Shown here piece after piece: positions 42,765 through 49,657 of a stretch of DNA of 64,000 nt; positions within the stretch are counted from its first letter, which is position 1, and the number at the start of each line of letters is the position of its first letter. Made by a program: the position numbers and the translations under genes. The DNA lies in the NCBI RefSeq assembly GCF_050943825.1, contig NZ_JBMNPX010000011.1, positions 1 through 64,000 on the forward strand. The letters run 5' to 3'. This DNA comes from Pseudoflavonifractor sp050943825. GTDB taxonomy: Bacteria; Bacillota; Clostridia; Oscillospirales; Oscillospiraceae. The notes beneath the pieces were generated by a model, which was not told the DNA's origin, searched no databases, and saw only the letters and a program-made list of their open reading frames with translations.

Positions 42765-43292
42765 ATGAATACGGCCAACAAGCTCACCCTCAGCCGGGTA
42801 GTCATGATTCCGCTGTTCCTGGTGGTGCTCTATCTGGGCTTCCCCAACAGCCAGTATGTAGCCCTGGCCATCTTTATCCTGGCCAGCATCACCGACTTCG
42901 TGGACGGCTACATCGCCCGCCACTGCAACCAGGTCACCGACTTCGGCAAGTTCATGGACCCCCTGGCCGACAAGCTGCTGGTCATGGCCGCCATGCTGTG
43001 GTTCGTGGAGACCGGCCGCTTCCCCGCCTGGGCCCTGCTGATTGTCATCGCCCGGGAGTTTGCCGTCACCGCCCTGCGGCTCATCGCCGTGGAGCGGGGG
43101 AGAGTGATTGCCGCCGCATGGTCCGGCAAGATCAAGACCGCCTCCACCATGGTGGGCATCTGCGTCATGTTCGTGTTCCCCAATCCGGTGGTGGACACGG
43201 TGGTCATGACCATCATTGTCCTCACCACCCTCTACTCCGGCGTGGAGTACTTTATCAAAAACCGGGACGTTATGGACTGGAAGAATATGTGA
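42765..43292 (+). CDS. pgsA: CDP-diacylglycerol-glycerol-3-phosphate 3-phosphatidyltransferase
   Basis: A 175-residue integral membrane enzyme that commits CDP-diacylglycerol to phosphatidylglycerol. The CDP-alcohol phosphotransferase motif D-G-x2-A-R-x8-G-x3-D-x3-D is present in VDGYIARHCNQVTDFGKFMD followed by PLADK. Five to six helices. It follows rimO closely in the common Firmicutes order, and the operon ends at a terminator 5 bases later. Confidence 0.96.
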   Translation: MNTANKLTLSRVVMIPLFLVVLYLGFPNSQYVALAIFILASITDFVDGYIARHCNQVTDFGKFMDPLADKLLVMAAMLWFVETGRFPAWALLIVIAREFAVTALRLIAVERGRVIAAAWSGKIKTASTMVGICVMFVFPNPVVDTVVMTIIVLTTLYSGVEYFIKNRDVMDWKNM

Positions 43293-43297
43293 TACAA

Positions 43298-43335
43298 AAA
43301 AAGACCGGCCGCTCAGCTGAGCGGCCGGTCTTTTT
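43298..43335. terminator. Bidirectional terminator after pgsA
   Basis: A 38-base perfect palindrome with AAAAA and TTTTT ends, shared by pgsA and the convergent zinc-ribbon protein gene. Confidence 0.92.
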
Positions 43336-43345
43336 ATATGACGGA

Positions 43346-43834
43346 TTAGAATGAGGCCACGATGACGGAGAGCACCAGACTGATAAGCCACCACAGGGCA
43401 AAGGCGGTGAGAATGGCACCCACCGTGGACCAGAAGGTGAGGGGGCGCACCCGGCGGATGGTCTGGTTATCCGCCACAGGCTTGGCTTGGAGAATGGCTT
43501 CCGGGCTTCTGGTGTCGCTGTCCCGTACCACCTTGGCCATGCCGCAGGGGCCAAAGGAACATCTGGCGGCCTCGTAGGCCTTGGAGGCGGGCACGCCCTT
43601 GAGCAGGACAGCGGGGAGGTTGGCCACGCACTGCTCCGCCTCGGCCTGAGACATGTGGAAATCCCGGCAGAGGTTCTGGAGCACCATCTTTTCTCCCGGC
43701 TGGGCGTCCAGCAGCACCAGGGAGCAGGCGGGGGCGTCGTCGGGCAGCTGGGACAGGGGATAGCCGCAGTGGACACAGGCGGAGGAGAGGTCGGAGATCT
43801 CCTTGCCGCACTCAGGACAGCGAATCAGCGCCAT
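43346..43834 (-). CDS. Zinc-ribbon membrane protein with L7/L12-like module
   Basis: 162 residues. An N-terminal zinc ribbon (IRCPECGKEISDLSSACVHC, two CxxC pairs at residues 6-9 and 20-23), a central segment (about 60-105: FHMSQAEAEQCVANLPAVLL, GPCGMAKVVRD) that resembles the C-terminal domain of ribosomal protein L7/L12, and a C-terminal membrane helix (about 137-160). The XRE protein two genes upstream carries the same central module. The function is unknown. Last gene of the three-gene minus-strand operon. Confidence 0.8.
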   Translation of the reverse strand: MALIRCPECGKEISDLSSACVHCGYPLSQLPDDAPACSLVLLDAQPGEKMVLQNLCRDFHMSQAEAEQCVANLPAVLLKGVPASKAYEAARCSFGPCGMAKVVRDSDTRSPEAILQAKPVADNQTIRRVRPLTFWSTVGAILTAFALWWLISLVLSVIVASF

Positions 43835-43889
43835 ATTGCACACCTCTTTTTCAAAATCATTGGAGTGGAAGGGACTCAGTTCTATTTTA

Positions 43890-44243
43890 TCACCGGCTCT
43901 GCTGCCGGGCAAGGCGGAGAAGGGGCAGGAGGGCCAGGCCACCCGACAGATAGGCCAGCAGGTCCAGCGGATCGGACACCGAGCCGGAAATCAGAAGGGG
44001 GGAGACATACTCCCAAAACAGGCCGCACAGGAGCAGGAAGGCGGCAGCGGGCAGCGCTCTGGTGAGGGGCGGAAGCCGTCCGGCGGACAGCAGCAGGTTG
44101 GCCAGGGAGAGAATCATGGCTCCTGCCAGAATGTCGTGGAAGTACCAGGCGAAGAAGCGGCCTGCAGCTCCCGGCAGGCCGGTGAGCACCAGACGGCTGA
44201 GCCAGTACAGGGATGCGGTGAGGAGGATGAGAGCCAGCGGAAT
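43890..44243 (-). CDS. VanZ-like small membrane protein, unusual start
   Basis: About 117 residues, three or four helices, and the VanZ-like end LISGSVSDPLDLLAYLSGGL. The frame is open upstream to within the end of the XRE gene, but I see no ATG, GTG or TTG before the GTG at 44189, and that one would cut off the first helix. An AAGGGAT site overlapping the XRE stop is followed seven bases later by ATT (44241-44243), a rare start codon. I use this as the likely start, coupled to the XRE gene. Alternatively, translation begins at the GTG at 44189 and gives 99 residues. Confidence 0.6.
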   Translation of the reverse strand: MPLALILLTASLYWLSRLVLTGLPGAAGRFFAWYFHDILAGAMILSLANLLLSAGRLPPLTRALPAAAFLLLCGLFWEYVSPLLISGSVSDPLDLLAYLSGGLALLPLLRLARQQSR

Positions 44244-44254
44244 GGCGTTATCCC

Positions 44255-44863
44255 TTAGAAAAGAGACATGAGCAGCAGGGCCAGAATAACGCCCAGCATG
44301 ACCGCCAGCACTGTGCCGCCGAACCCCAGGCCGCCCCGCTTCTCCTCCGGGGCTTCGATAGGGTCCGCCTGGAGCATGGACTCCTGGCTCTGAGCGCTCT
44401 CGTCCCGGATGACCTTTACCAGGCCGCAGCTCTCAAAGTCCTTGGCCCGGCGGTAGGCCTCCTCCAGCGTCAGGCCGGAGGCCAGAGCCACGGGCAGAAG
44501 GGGGACCATCCGGTCCACATCCTCCTCCGACATGCCGCTGTTGCGCAGGATACGGCGGGTCTCCCAGGGGCTGGGATTGGTGTCTACCAGGATGAGAGAG
44601 TAGCCGCCGGGCGTCGTCTGAGCCTTGGGCTGGGCCTGAGCGGCGGAGCCGTCATCTTTCTTCTCCTCCCGCCCCAGCAGCAGGTAGTCAGCGGACAGAT
44701 GGAAGAGCTCGCACATCTTGCCCACCGCCTCCAGGTCGGGCTTGGTCTGACCGCTCTCCCACTTGCTCACAGCCTGGCGGGACACCCCGAGGGCTTCCCC
44801 CAGCTGCTCCTGGGACATGCCTGCCGCCCGGCGGGCTGCGGCAATCCGTTCATTCAGTTCCAT
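44255..44863 (-). CDS. XRE-family regulator with L7/L12-like module and membrane anchor
   Basis: 202 residues: helix-turn-helix at 1-60 (RIAAARRAAGMSQEQLGEAL ... VSKWESGQTKPDLEAV), a Gln/Ala linker, an L7/L12-like module (about 107-160: MSEEDVDRMVPLLPVALASG ... SCGLVKVIRDE), and a C-terminal membrane helix (about 182-201). It is therefore a membrane-bound regulator. The central module matches that of the zinc-ribbon protein at 43346. It has its own promoter. Ligand and targets are unknown. Confidence 0.85.
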   Translation of the reverse strand: MELNERIAAARRAAGMSQEQLGEALGVSRQAVSKWESGQTKPDLEAVGKMCELFHLSADYLLLGREEKKDDGSAAQAQPKAQTTPGGYSLILVDTNPSPWETRRILRNSGMSEEDVDRMVPLLPVALASGLTLEEAYRRAKDFESCGLVKVIRDESAQSQESMLQADPIEAPEEKRGGLGFGGTVLAVMLGVILALLLMSLF

Positions 44864-44933
44864 AGAGAACCTCCTTCTATTCCAACGTCCGCCGTCCCGC
44901 ACACCGGGGGATGACGGCCTTTTTTCTGGTTTC

Positions 44934-44962
44934 AGTGTACCAAAAAGAGGGGGGTTCCTCAA
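44934..44962 (-). promoter_or_regulatory. Promoter of the XRE / VanZ-like / zinc-ribbon operon
   Basis: On the minus strand TTGAGG (44957-44962) and TACACT (44934-44939) with 17-bp spacing, 70 bp ahead of the start. Confidence 0.6.
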
Positions 44963-45051
44963 GCGATACAGACTGGAAATCTGTCAACCTCAGGTTGACA
45001 AGGGGCAAAAAAGCATCTGAGGAGTGCAAAAAGGGGAGAGAGGTGGAATAC

Positions 45052-45079
45052 TTGACAACTCTTTCCACCCTGTTATACT
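45052..45079 (+). promoter_or_regulatory. Promoter of the NCS2 permease gene
   Basis: TTGACA (45052-45057) and TATACT (45074-45079) with 16-bp spacing. The leader to the start is only about 40 nt, too short for a purine riboswitch. Confidence 0.8.
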
Positions 45080-45125
45080 AATGTCTGTTGACAAACCGGC
45101 TTTACCGGCAGGGAGGAGAATGCGC

Positions 45126-46499
45126 ATGGAGACACAGGGAGGCGTTTTGGACCGGGTGTTCCGGCTCAGGGAGCGGAACACCAGCGTAAAAACCGAAGTT
45201 GTGGCGGGCGTCACCACATTTGTGACTATGGCCTATATTCTGGCCGTCAACCCCATGATTCTGGGGGATGCGGGCATGGACAAGGGCGCGGTGTTCACCG
45301 CCACCTGTCTGGCCTCTCTGATTGCCACCGTATGTATGGCGTTCCTGTCCAACTACCCCTTCGCTTTGTCGGCGGGCATGGGTCTCAACGCCTACTTTGC
45401 CTACACTGTGGTCCTCAAAATGGGGTACAGCTGGCAGATGGCCCTGGCCGCCGTATTTGTAGAGGGCGTCATCTTCATCCTCCTCTCCCTGACCCGGGTG
45501 CGGGAGGCGGTGTTCAACGCCATCCCAATGTCCCTCAAACACGCCGTCTCGGCGGGTATCGGACTGTTTATCGCCTTCATCGGCATGCAGAACTGCAAGC
45601 TGGTGGTGGACGGCTCCACCCTGGTGGAGATGTACAGCTTCGCCGACAACAGAGCCGACTTCTCTACCGTTGGCATCACCGTGGTGCTGGCTATGGTGGG
45701 CGTGCTCATCACCGGCATCCTGGTGGTGCGGAAGGTGAAGGGAAATATCCTGTGGGGTATCCTGGCCACCTGGGCCCTGGGCATCCTCTGTCAGCTCACC
45801 GGGCTGTATGACCCCTCGGTGCTGGGCAGTGTGCTGCCCGACTTCTCCGGCGGCATCGCCGTACCCAGTCTGATGCCCACCCTGGGCCAGATGGACTTCA
45901 GCGCCCTGCTGACCCCCGACTTTGCGGTTGTGGTGTTCGCGCTGCTCTTTGTGGACGTGTTTGACACCATGGGCGGCCTCATCGGCATCGCTTCCAAGGC
46001 GGATATGCTGGATGAGCAGGGGCGCCTGCCCCGGCTGAGAGGCGCTCTGCTCTCCGACGCCATCGGCACCACCGCCGGCGCCGTGCTGGGCACCTCCACC
46101 GTCACCACCTTCGCCGAGAGCGCCGCAGGCGTGGCCGAGGGCGGCCGCACCGGCCTGACCGCCCTGGTCACCGGCGGCCTGTTCGGAGTGGCCCTGTTCC
46201 TGTCCCCCCTGTTCCTGGCTGTGCCCTCCTTTGCCACTGCCCCCGCCCTCATTGTGGTGGGCTTTATGATGACAGCCTCCATCCTCAAGGTGGACTTCAA
46301 CGATCTGGCCGACGCCATCCCCGCCTTCCTCTGCTTCCTGGCCATCCCCTTCCTGTACTCCATCTCCGAGGGCATTGCCCTGGGCGTCATCTCCTACGTG
46401 GTCATCCACGCCGCTGCCGGCCGGGAAAACCGCCGCAGGATCAGCCCCGCCATGTATGTGCTGGCGGTGCTCTTTGTGCTCAAATACGTCCTGATTTAA
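45126..46499 (+). CDS. NCS2-family purine permease (AzgA/PbuG type)
   Basis: 457 residues, about 12-14 membrane helices. Typical blocks are EVVAGVTTFVTMAYILAVNP at the N-terminus, LSAGMGLNAYFAYTVV, and VDVFDTMGGLIGIASKADML with the conserved Asp/Glu of the purine site, plus GTSTVTTFAESAAGVAEGGR. It imports guanine, hypoxanthine or adenine with protons. The ATG at 45126 lies nine bases after GGGAGG. An ATG at 45120 is too close to it. The gene stands alone with its own promoter. Confidence 0.94.
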   Translation: METQGGVLDRVFRLRERNTSVKTEVVAGVTTFVTMAYILAVNPMILGDAGMDKGAVFTATCLASLIATVCMAFLSNYPFALSAGMGLNAYFAYTVVLKMGYSWQMALAAVFVEGVIFILLSLTRVREAVFNAIPMSLKHAVSAGIGLFIAFIGMQNCKLVVDGSTLVEMYSFADNRADFSTVGITVVLAMVGVLITGILVVRKVKGNILWGILATWALGILCQLTGLYDPSVLGSVLPDFSGGIAVPSLMPTLGQMDFSALLTPDFAVVVFALLFVDVFDTMGGLIGIASKADMLDEQGRLPRLRGALLSDAIGTTAGAVLGTSTVTTFAESAAGVAEGGRTGLTALVTGGLFGVALFLSPLFLAVPSFATAPALIVVGFMMTASILKVDFNDLADAIPAFLCFLAIPFLYSISEGIALGVISYVVIHAAAGRENRRRISPAMYVLAVLFVLKYVLI

Positions 46500-46514
46500 A
46501 GGGACACGCCGCCC

Positions 46515-46546
46515 TTGACACACCGAAGACGCCGTGATAGTATAAT
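46515..46546 (+). promoter_or_regulatory. Probable promoter of the cysE-cysS operon
   Basis: TTGACA (46515-46520) and TATAAT (46541-46546) are both perfect hexamers, but they are 20 bp apart, longer than usual. A TAGTAT at 46538 would give 17 bp. The T-box leader begins right after it. Confidence 0.5.
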
Positions 46547-46554
46547 GAACTATA

Positions 46555-46807
46555 CCGGCGGAGGATTCTGCCCGGGCTGAATATCGCGAGGAACGGAAAG
46601 AGTAGCGCAGGCCTTACCGGCCAGAGAGGGACCGTCACCGGCTGAGAGCGGTCCCGCGGGAACCCCGCGCGAAGTGCATCCGGGAGCGAGAGGGATGTGG
46701 ATGCCCTCCGGCTGGCCCCGTCATCGGCCTTTGAGTGAGAAACGAGAGTGGAACCGCGGTTTTTAATCGCCTCTTGTGCCCTTTGGGCACAGGAGGCGTT
46801 TTCTTTT
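46555..46807 (+). promoter_or_regulatory. Cysteine T-box riboswitch
   Basis: A leader of about 250 nt ahead of cysE-cysS. The conserved T-box sequence AGAGTGGAACCGCGG lies at 46746-46759 or close to it, followed by a terminator hairpin (CGCCTC...GAGGCG, 46769-46800) and TTTTCTTTT. Stem I contains AGAGNGG-like and GAA-containing internal loops, and the specifier triplet after GAAG is TGC (46675-46677), a cysteine codon, in agreement with the downstream genes. Uncharged tRNA-Cys should favour the antiterminator and turn on the operon. Confidence 0.93.
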
Positions 46808-46845
46808 ATCTCCCGCCGGACAGGCGGATGGACAGGAGGTATTCC

Positions 46846-47496
46846 ATGACCAGACTCGGCGAGACCCTGCGGGCCTATCAGGCCCGTGACCCGGCGGCCC
46901 GCAGCCGCCTGGAGATATTTTTGCTCTACCCGGGCGTACACGCCGTCATTTACCACCGCATTGCCCACTGGTTCTACCGGCACAGGCTCTTTTTCCTGGC
47001 CCGGTGCGTGTCCCAGTGGAGCCGCTGCTGGACCGGCATTGAGATCCACCCCGGGGCCAAGATCGGCCGCAGGCTGGTCATCGACCACGGCATGGGCATC
47101 GTCATCGGCGAAACCGCCGAGATCGGGGACGACTGCCTCATCTACCACGGCGTCACCCTGGGCGGTACCGGCAAGGACCACGGCAAGCGCCACCCCACCC
47201 TGGGCAACAATGTGATGGTGTCCGCCGGAGCCAAGGTACTGGGTCCCTTCAAGGTGGGGGATAATTCCCGCATCGCGGCCAACGCAGTGGTGCTCACTGA
47301 GATTCCCCCCGATGCAACCGCTGTGGGCGTGCCTGCCCGGGTGGTGCGCATCGCCGGCGAGAAGGTGGATTACGCCTCCAAGGTGGACCAGATCCACGTC
47401 ACCGACCCGGTGCAGAAGGAGCTCCAGGCCCTGTCCTCTCGGCTGGAGTGGCTGGAGCAGTTCATCGACCAGCAGGCCAAAAACGGAAATCTTTAA
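46846..47496 (+). CDS. cysE: Serine O-acetyltransferase
   Basis: 216 residues. It makes O-acetylserine from serine and acetyl-CoA, the first step of cysteine synthesis. The N-terminal helical part (YPGVHAVIYHRIAHWFYRHR) is followed by the left-handed beta helix with hexapeptide repeats (GIEIHPGAKIGRRLVIDHGM, GIVIGETAEIGDDCLIYHGV, TLGGTG). The start follows ACAGGAGG. It lies 28 bp ahead of cysS behind the Cys T-box, so cysteine supply and its charging to tRNA are regulated together. Confidence 0.96.
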   Translation: MTRLGETLRAYQARDPAARSRLEIFLLYPGVHAVIYHRIAHWFYRHRLFFLARCVSQWSRCWTGIEIHPGAKIGRRLVIDHGMGIVIGETAEIGDDCLIYHGVTLGGTGKDHGKRHPTLGNNVMVSAGAKVLGPFKVGDNSRIAANAVVLTEIPPDATAVGVPARVVRIAGEKVDYASKVDQIHVTDPVQKELQALSSRLEWLEQFIDQQAKNGNL

Positions 47497-47523
47497 TCTA
47501 TAAAAACAAGGAGATATCAGGAT

Positions 47524-48933
47524 ATGAAGCTCTACAATTCCCTGTCCCACACCAAGGAGGAGTTTGTCCCCCACGTGCCCGGCAAGGTGTCCATGTACAC
47601 CTGCGGCCCCACGGTGTACCACTTCGCCCACATCGGCAACCTGCGCTCCTACATCATGGAGGATGTGCTGGAGAAGTTCCTCCGGTACGACGGCTATGAT
47701 GTGACCCGGGTCATGAACATCACTGACGTGGGTCACCTGGCCTCCGACGCCGACACCGGCGAGGACAAGATGGTCAAGGGCGCCCAGCGGGAGCACAAGA
47801 CCGTCATGGAGATCGCCAAGTTCTACACCGACGCCTTTTTCTCCGACTGCAAGAAGCTGAACATCAAGTACCCCGACGTGGTCCAGCCCGCCACCGGCAT
47901 GATCGACAGCTATATCAAGGTCATCACCTCCCTGCTGGAGAAGGGCTACGCCTACCCCGCCGGCGGCAACATCTACTTCGACACCTCCAAGCTCAAGCAG
48001 TACTACGTCTTCAACGACCACGACGAGGAGGATCTGGCCGTGGGCGTCCGGGACAGCGTGGAGGAGGACCAGAACAAGCGCAACAAGGCTGACTTCGTCC
48101 TGTGGTTCACCAAGAGCAAGTTCGAGGACCAGGCCCTCAAGTGGGATTCCCCCTGGGGTGTGGGCTACCCCGGCTGGCACATTGAGTGCTCCTGCATCTC
48201 CATGAAGTACCTGGGCGAGTACCTGGACATCCACTGCGGCGGCATTGACAACGCCTTCCCCCACCACACCAACGAGATCGCCCAGTCCGAGGCCTACCTG
48301 GGCCACCCCTGGTGCAAGTACTGGATGCACGTCCACCACCTGAACACCAGCAACGGCAAGATGAGCAAGTCCAAGGGCGAATTCCTCACCGTGTCCCTGC
48401 TGGAGGAGAAGGGCTACGACCCCCTGGTCTACCGTCTCTTCTGCCTCCAGTCCCACTACCGCAAGGGCCTGGTGTTCTCCTGGGAGAACCTGGACAATGC
48501 CAAGGCAGCATACGACAAGCTGGTGGCCCGTGTGGCCGCCCTGAGCGAGGATGGAGACGTGGACCAGGCCGCCGTGGACGCCGCCAGAGCCGCCTTTATC
48601 GAGGCCGTGGGCAACGACCTGAACACCTCCCTGGGCGTGACTGCCGTGTACGACGCTCTCAAGGCCGACGTGAGCGACGCCACCAAGCGGGCCATCATCG
48701 CCGACTTTGACAAGGTGCTGGGTCTGGACCTGCTGGGCCGTGCCGCCGCCCTGAAGGAGAAGGAGTCCGCCCCCGTGGAGGGCGCCGAGGAGATCGAGGC
48801 CCTCATCGCCCAGCGGGCGCAGGCCAAGAAGGAGAAGAACTGGGCTCAGGCCGACGCCATCCGTGACCAGCTCAAGGCCATGGGTGTGGAGATCAAGGAC
48901 ACCCCCAACGGCGTGGAGTGGAAGCGGATCTAA
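47524..48933 (+). CDS. cysS: Cysteinyl-tRNA synthetase
   Basis: 469 residues, class I aminoacyl-tRNA synthetase. The zinc-site Cys27 (YTCGPTVY), HIGN (36-39), the second zinc cluster (HIECSCISMKYLG), and KMSKSKGEF are visible, with the helical anticodon-binding end. AAGGAGATATC precedes the ATG. It is controlled by the same T-box as cysE and followed by a terminator. Confidence 0.98.
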   Translation: MKLYNSLSHTKEEFVPHVPGKVSMYTCGPTVYHFAHIGNLRSYIMEDVLEKFLRYDGYDVTRVMNITDVGHLASDADTGEDKMVKGAQREHKTVMEIAKFYTDAFFSDCKKLNIKYPDVVQPATGMIDSYIKVITSLLEKGYAYPAGGNIYFDTSKLKQYYVFNDHDEEDLAVGVRDSVEEDQNKRNKADFVLWFTKSKFEDQALKWDSPWGVGYPGWHIECSCISMKYLGEYLDIHCGGIDNAFPHHTNEIAQSEAYLGHPWCKYWMHVHHLNTSNGKMSKSKGEFLTVSLLEEKGYDPLVYRLFCLQSHYRKGLVFSWENLDNAKAAYDKLVARVAALSEDGDVDQAAVDAARAAFIEAVGNDLNTSLGVTAVYDALKADVSDATKRAIIADFDKVLGLDLLGRAAALKEKESAPVEGAEEIEALIAQRAQAKKEKNWAQADAIRDQLKAMGVEIKDTPNGVEWKRI

Positions 48934-48952
48934 AACAAAACAGAGCAGCTTT

Positions 48953-48984
48953 GCCCCCTGGACTGCGGATGCAGTCCAGGGGGC
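48953..48984 (+). terminator. Terminator after cysS
   Basis: A 13-bp perfect stem with a 6-base loop, followed by TTTT. It ends the cysE-cysS transcript 20 bases after the stop. Confidence 0.88.
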
Positions 48985-49104
48985 TTTTGTATATCTGTCG
49001 TTGACATAAAAAATACAGAGACGGAAAGCACTGGCGGAGAGGCGTTTCCGGGCATGAGACAAAGTGAATGGTACTGAGAATGGATTTTTTTGTGCACAAT
49101 GCGG

Positions 49105-49163
49105 TTGACAGAATGAAGCCCGGCGCGTATGATATCATAACGTGATTAAATAATAACGTTGTT
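49105..49163 (+). promoter_or_regulatory. Promoter and candidate MarR operators
   Basis: TTGACA (49105-49110) and TATGAT (49128-49133) with 17-bp spacing, an excellent promoter. TATGATATCATA, overlapping the -10, is a perfect 12-bp palindrome (49128-49139). AATAACGTTGTT (49152-49163) is a near-perfect one just downstream. Either is suitably placed for autorepression by the MarR protein encoded 30 bp later. Confidence 0.65.
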
Positions 49164-49192
49164 AACAGTTAGCAAAGAAAGTTGGTGAGAGA

Positions 49193-49657
49193 TTGGAGCA
49201 CAGAGAGACAGAACGGGCCCTGTTCCGGGCGCTGCACCGGTTCGGAAAGGTGAACACCGGGCAGATCATCGAGATGGAGGGCCTGACCCAGGGAGAGTTC
49301 TTCGGGCTGTCCATGCTGCGGGAGCACCTGAAGGCCCACCCCGAGGGGATGCACGTCCGGGAGCTGGCCCAGTGCACCCGGGTGTCCACACCGGGGGCCT
49401 CCCGGATGCTGCGCGCCATGGAGGAGAAGGGCCTTATCGAGCGGCGGATTGACCGGAACGACCGGCGCAACACCTACATTTTCCTCACAGAGCAGGGAGA
49501 GGAGGCCTGGAACCGGACGGCGGCGCGGCTTTCCACATTTCTGGACCGTGTTGTGGATAGAATGGGGCTGGAGAACGTCCAGACCATGATTGACCTGTGG
49601 AACCAGTTCTCCGACATTCTGGAGGACGAACGAGCAAAGGAGACAGAGCAGTGCTGA
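49193..49657 (+). CDS. MarR-family transcriptional regulator
   Basis: 154 residues with a winged helix (HVRELAQCTRVSTPGASRML ... EEKGLIERRIDRNDRRNTYI), flanked by dimerisation helices. The beta-wing DRNDRR pattern is typical. The start is a TTG at 49193 after GGTGAGAG. It overlaps the first ABC exporter gene by a few bases. A MarR gene ahead of a heterodimeric multidrug exporter usually represses the operon until a drug or metabolite binds. Confidence 0.9.
   Translation: MEHRETERALFRALHRFGKVNTGQIIEMEGLTQGEFFGLSMLREHLKAHPEGMHVRELAQCTRVSTPGASRMLRAMEEKGLIERRIDRNDRRNTYIFLTEQGEEAWNRTAARLSTFLDRVVDRMGLENVQTMIDLWNQFSDILEDERAKETEQC

Noticed and set aside
45080..45125. Purine riboswitch ahead of the NCS2 permease.
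   Set aside because: The leader from promoter to start is about 40 nt, too short for the aptamer, and has no matching conserved bases.
46480..49062. 860-codon open frame antisense to the T-box, cysE and cysS.
   Set aside because: It covers a well-supported riboswitch and two conserved genes on the other strand, and has no domain similarity.
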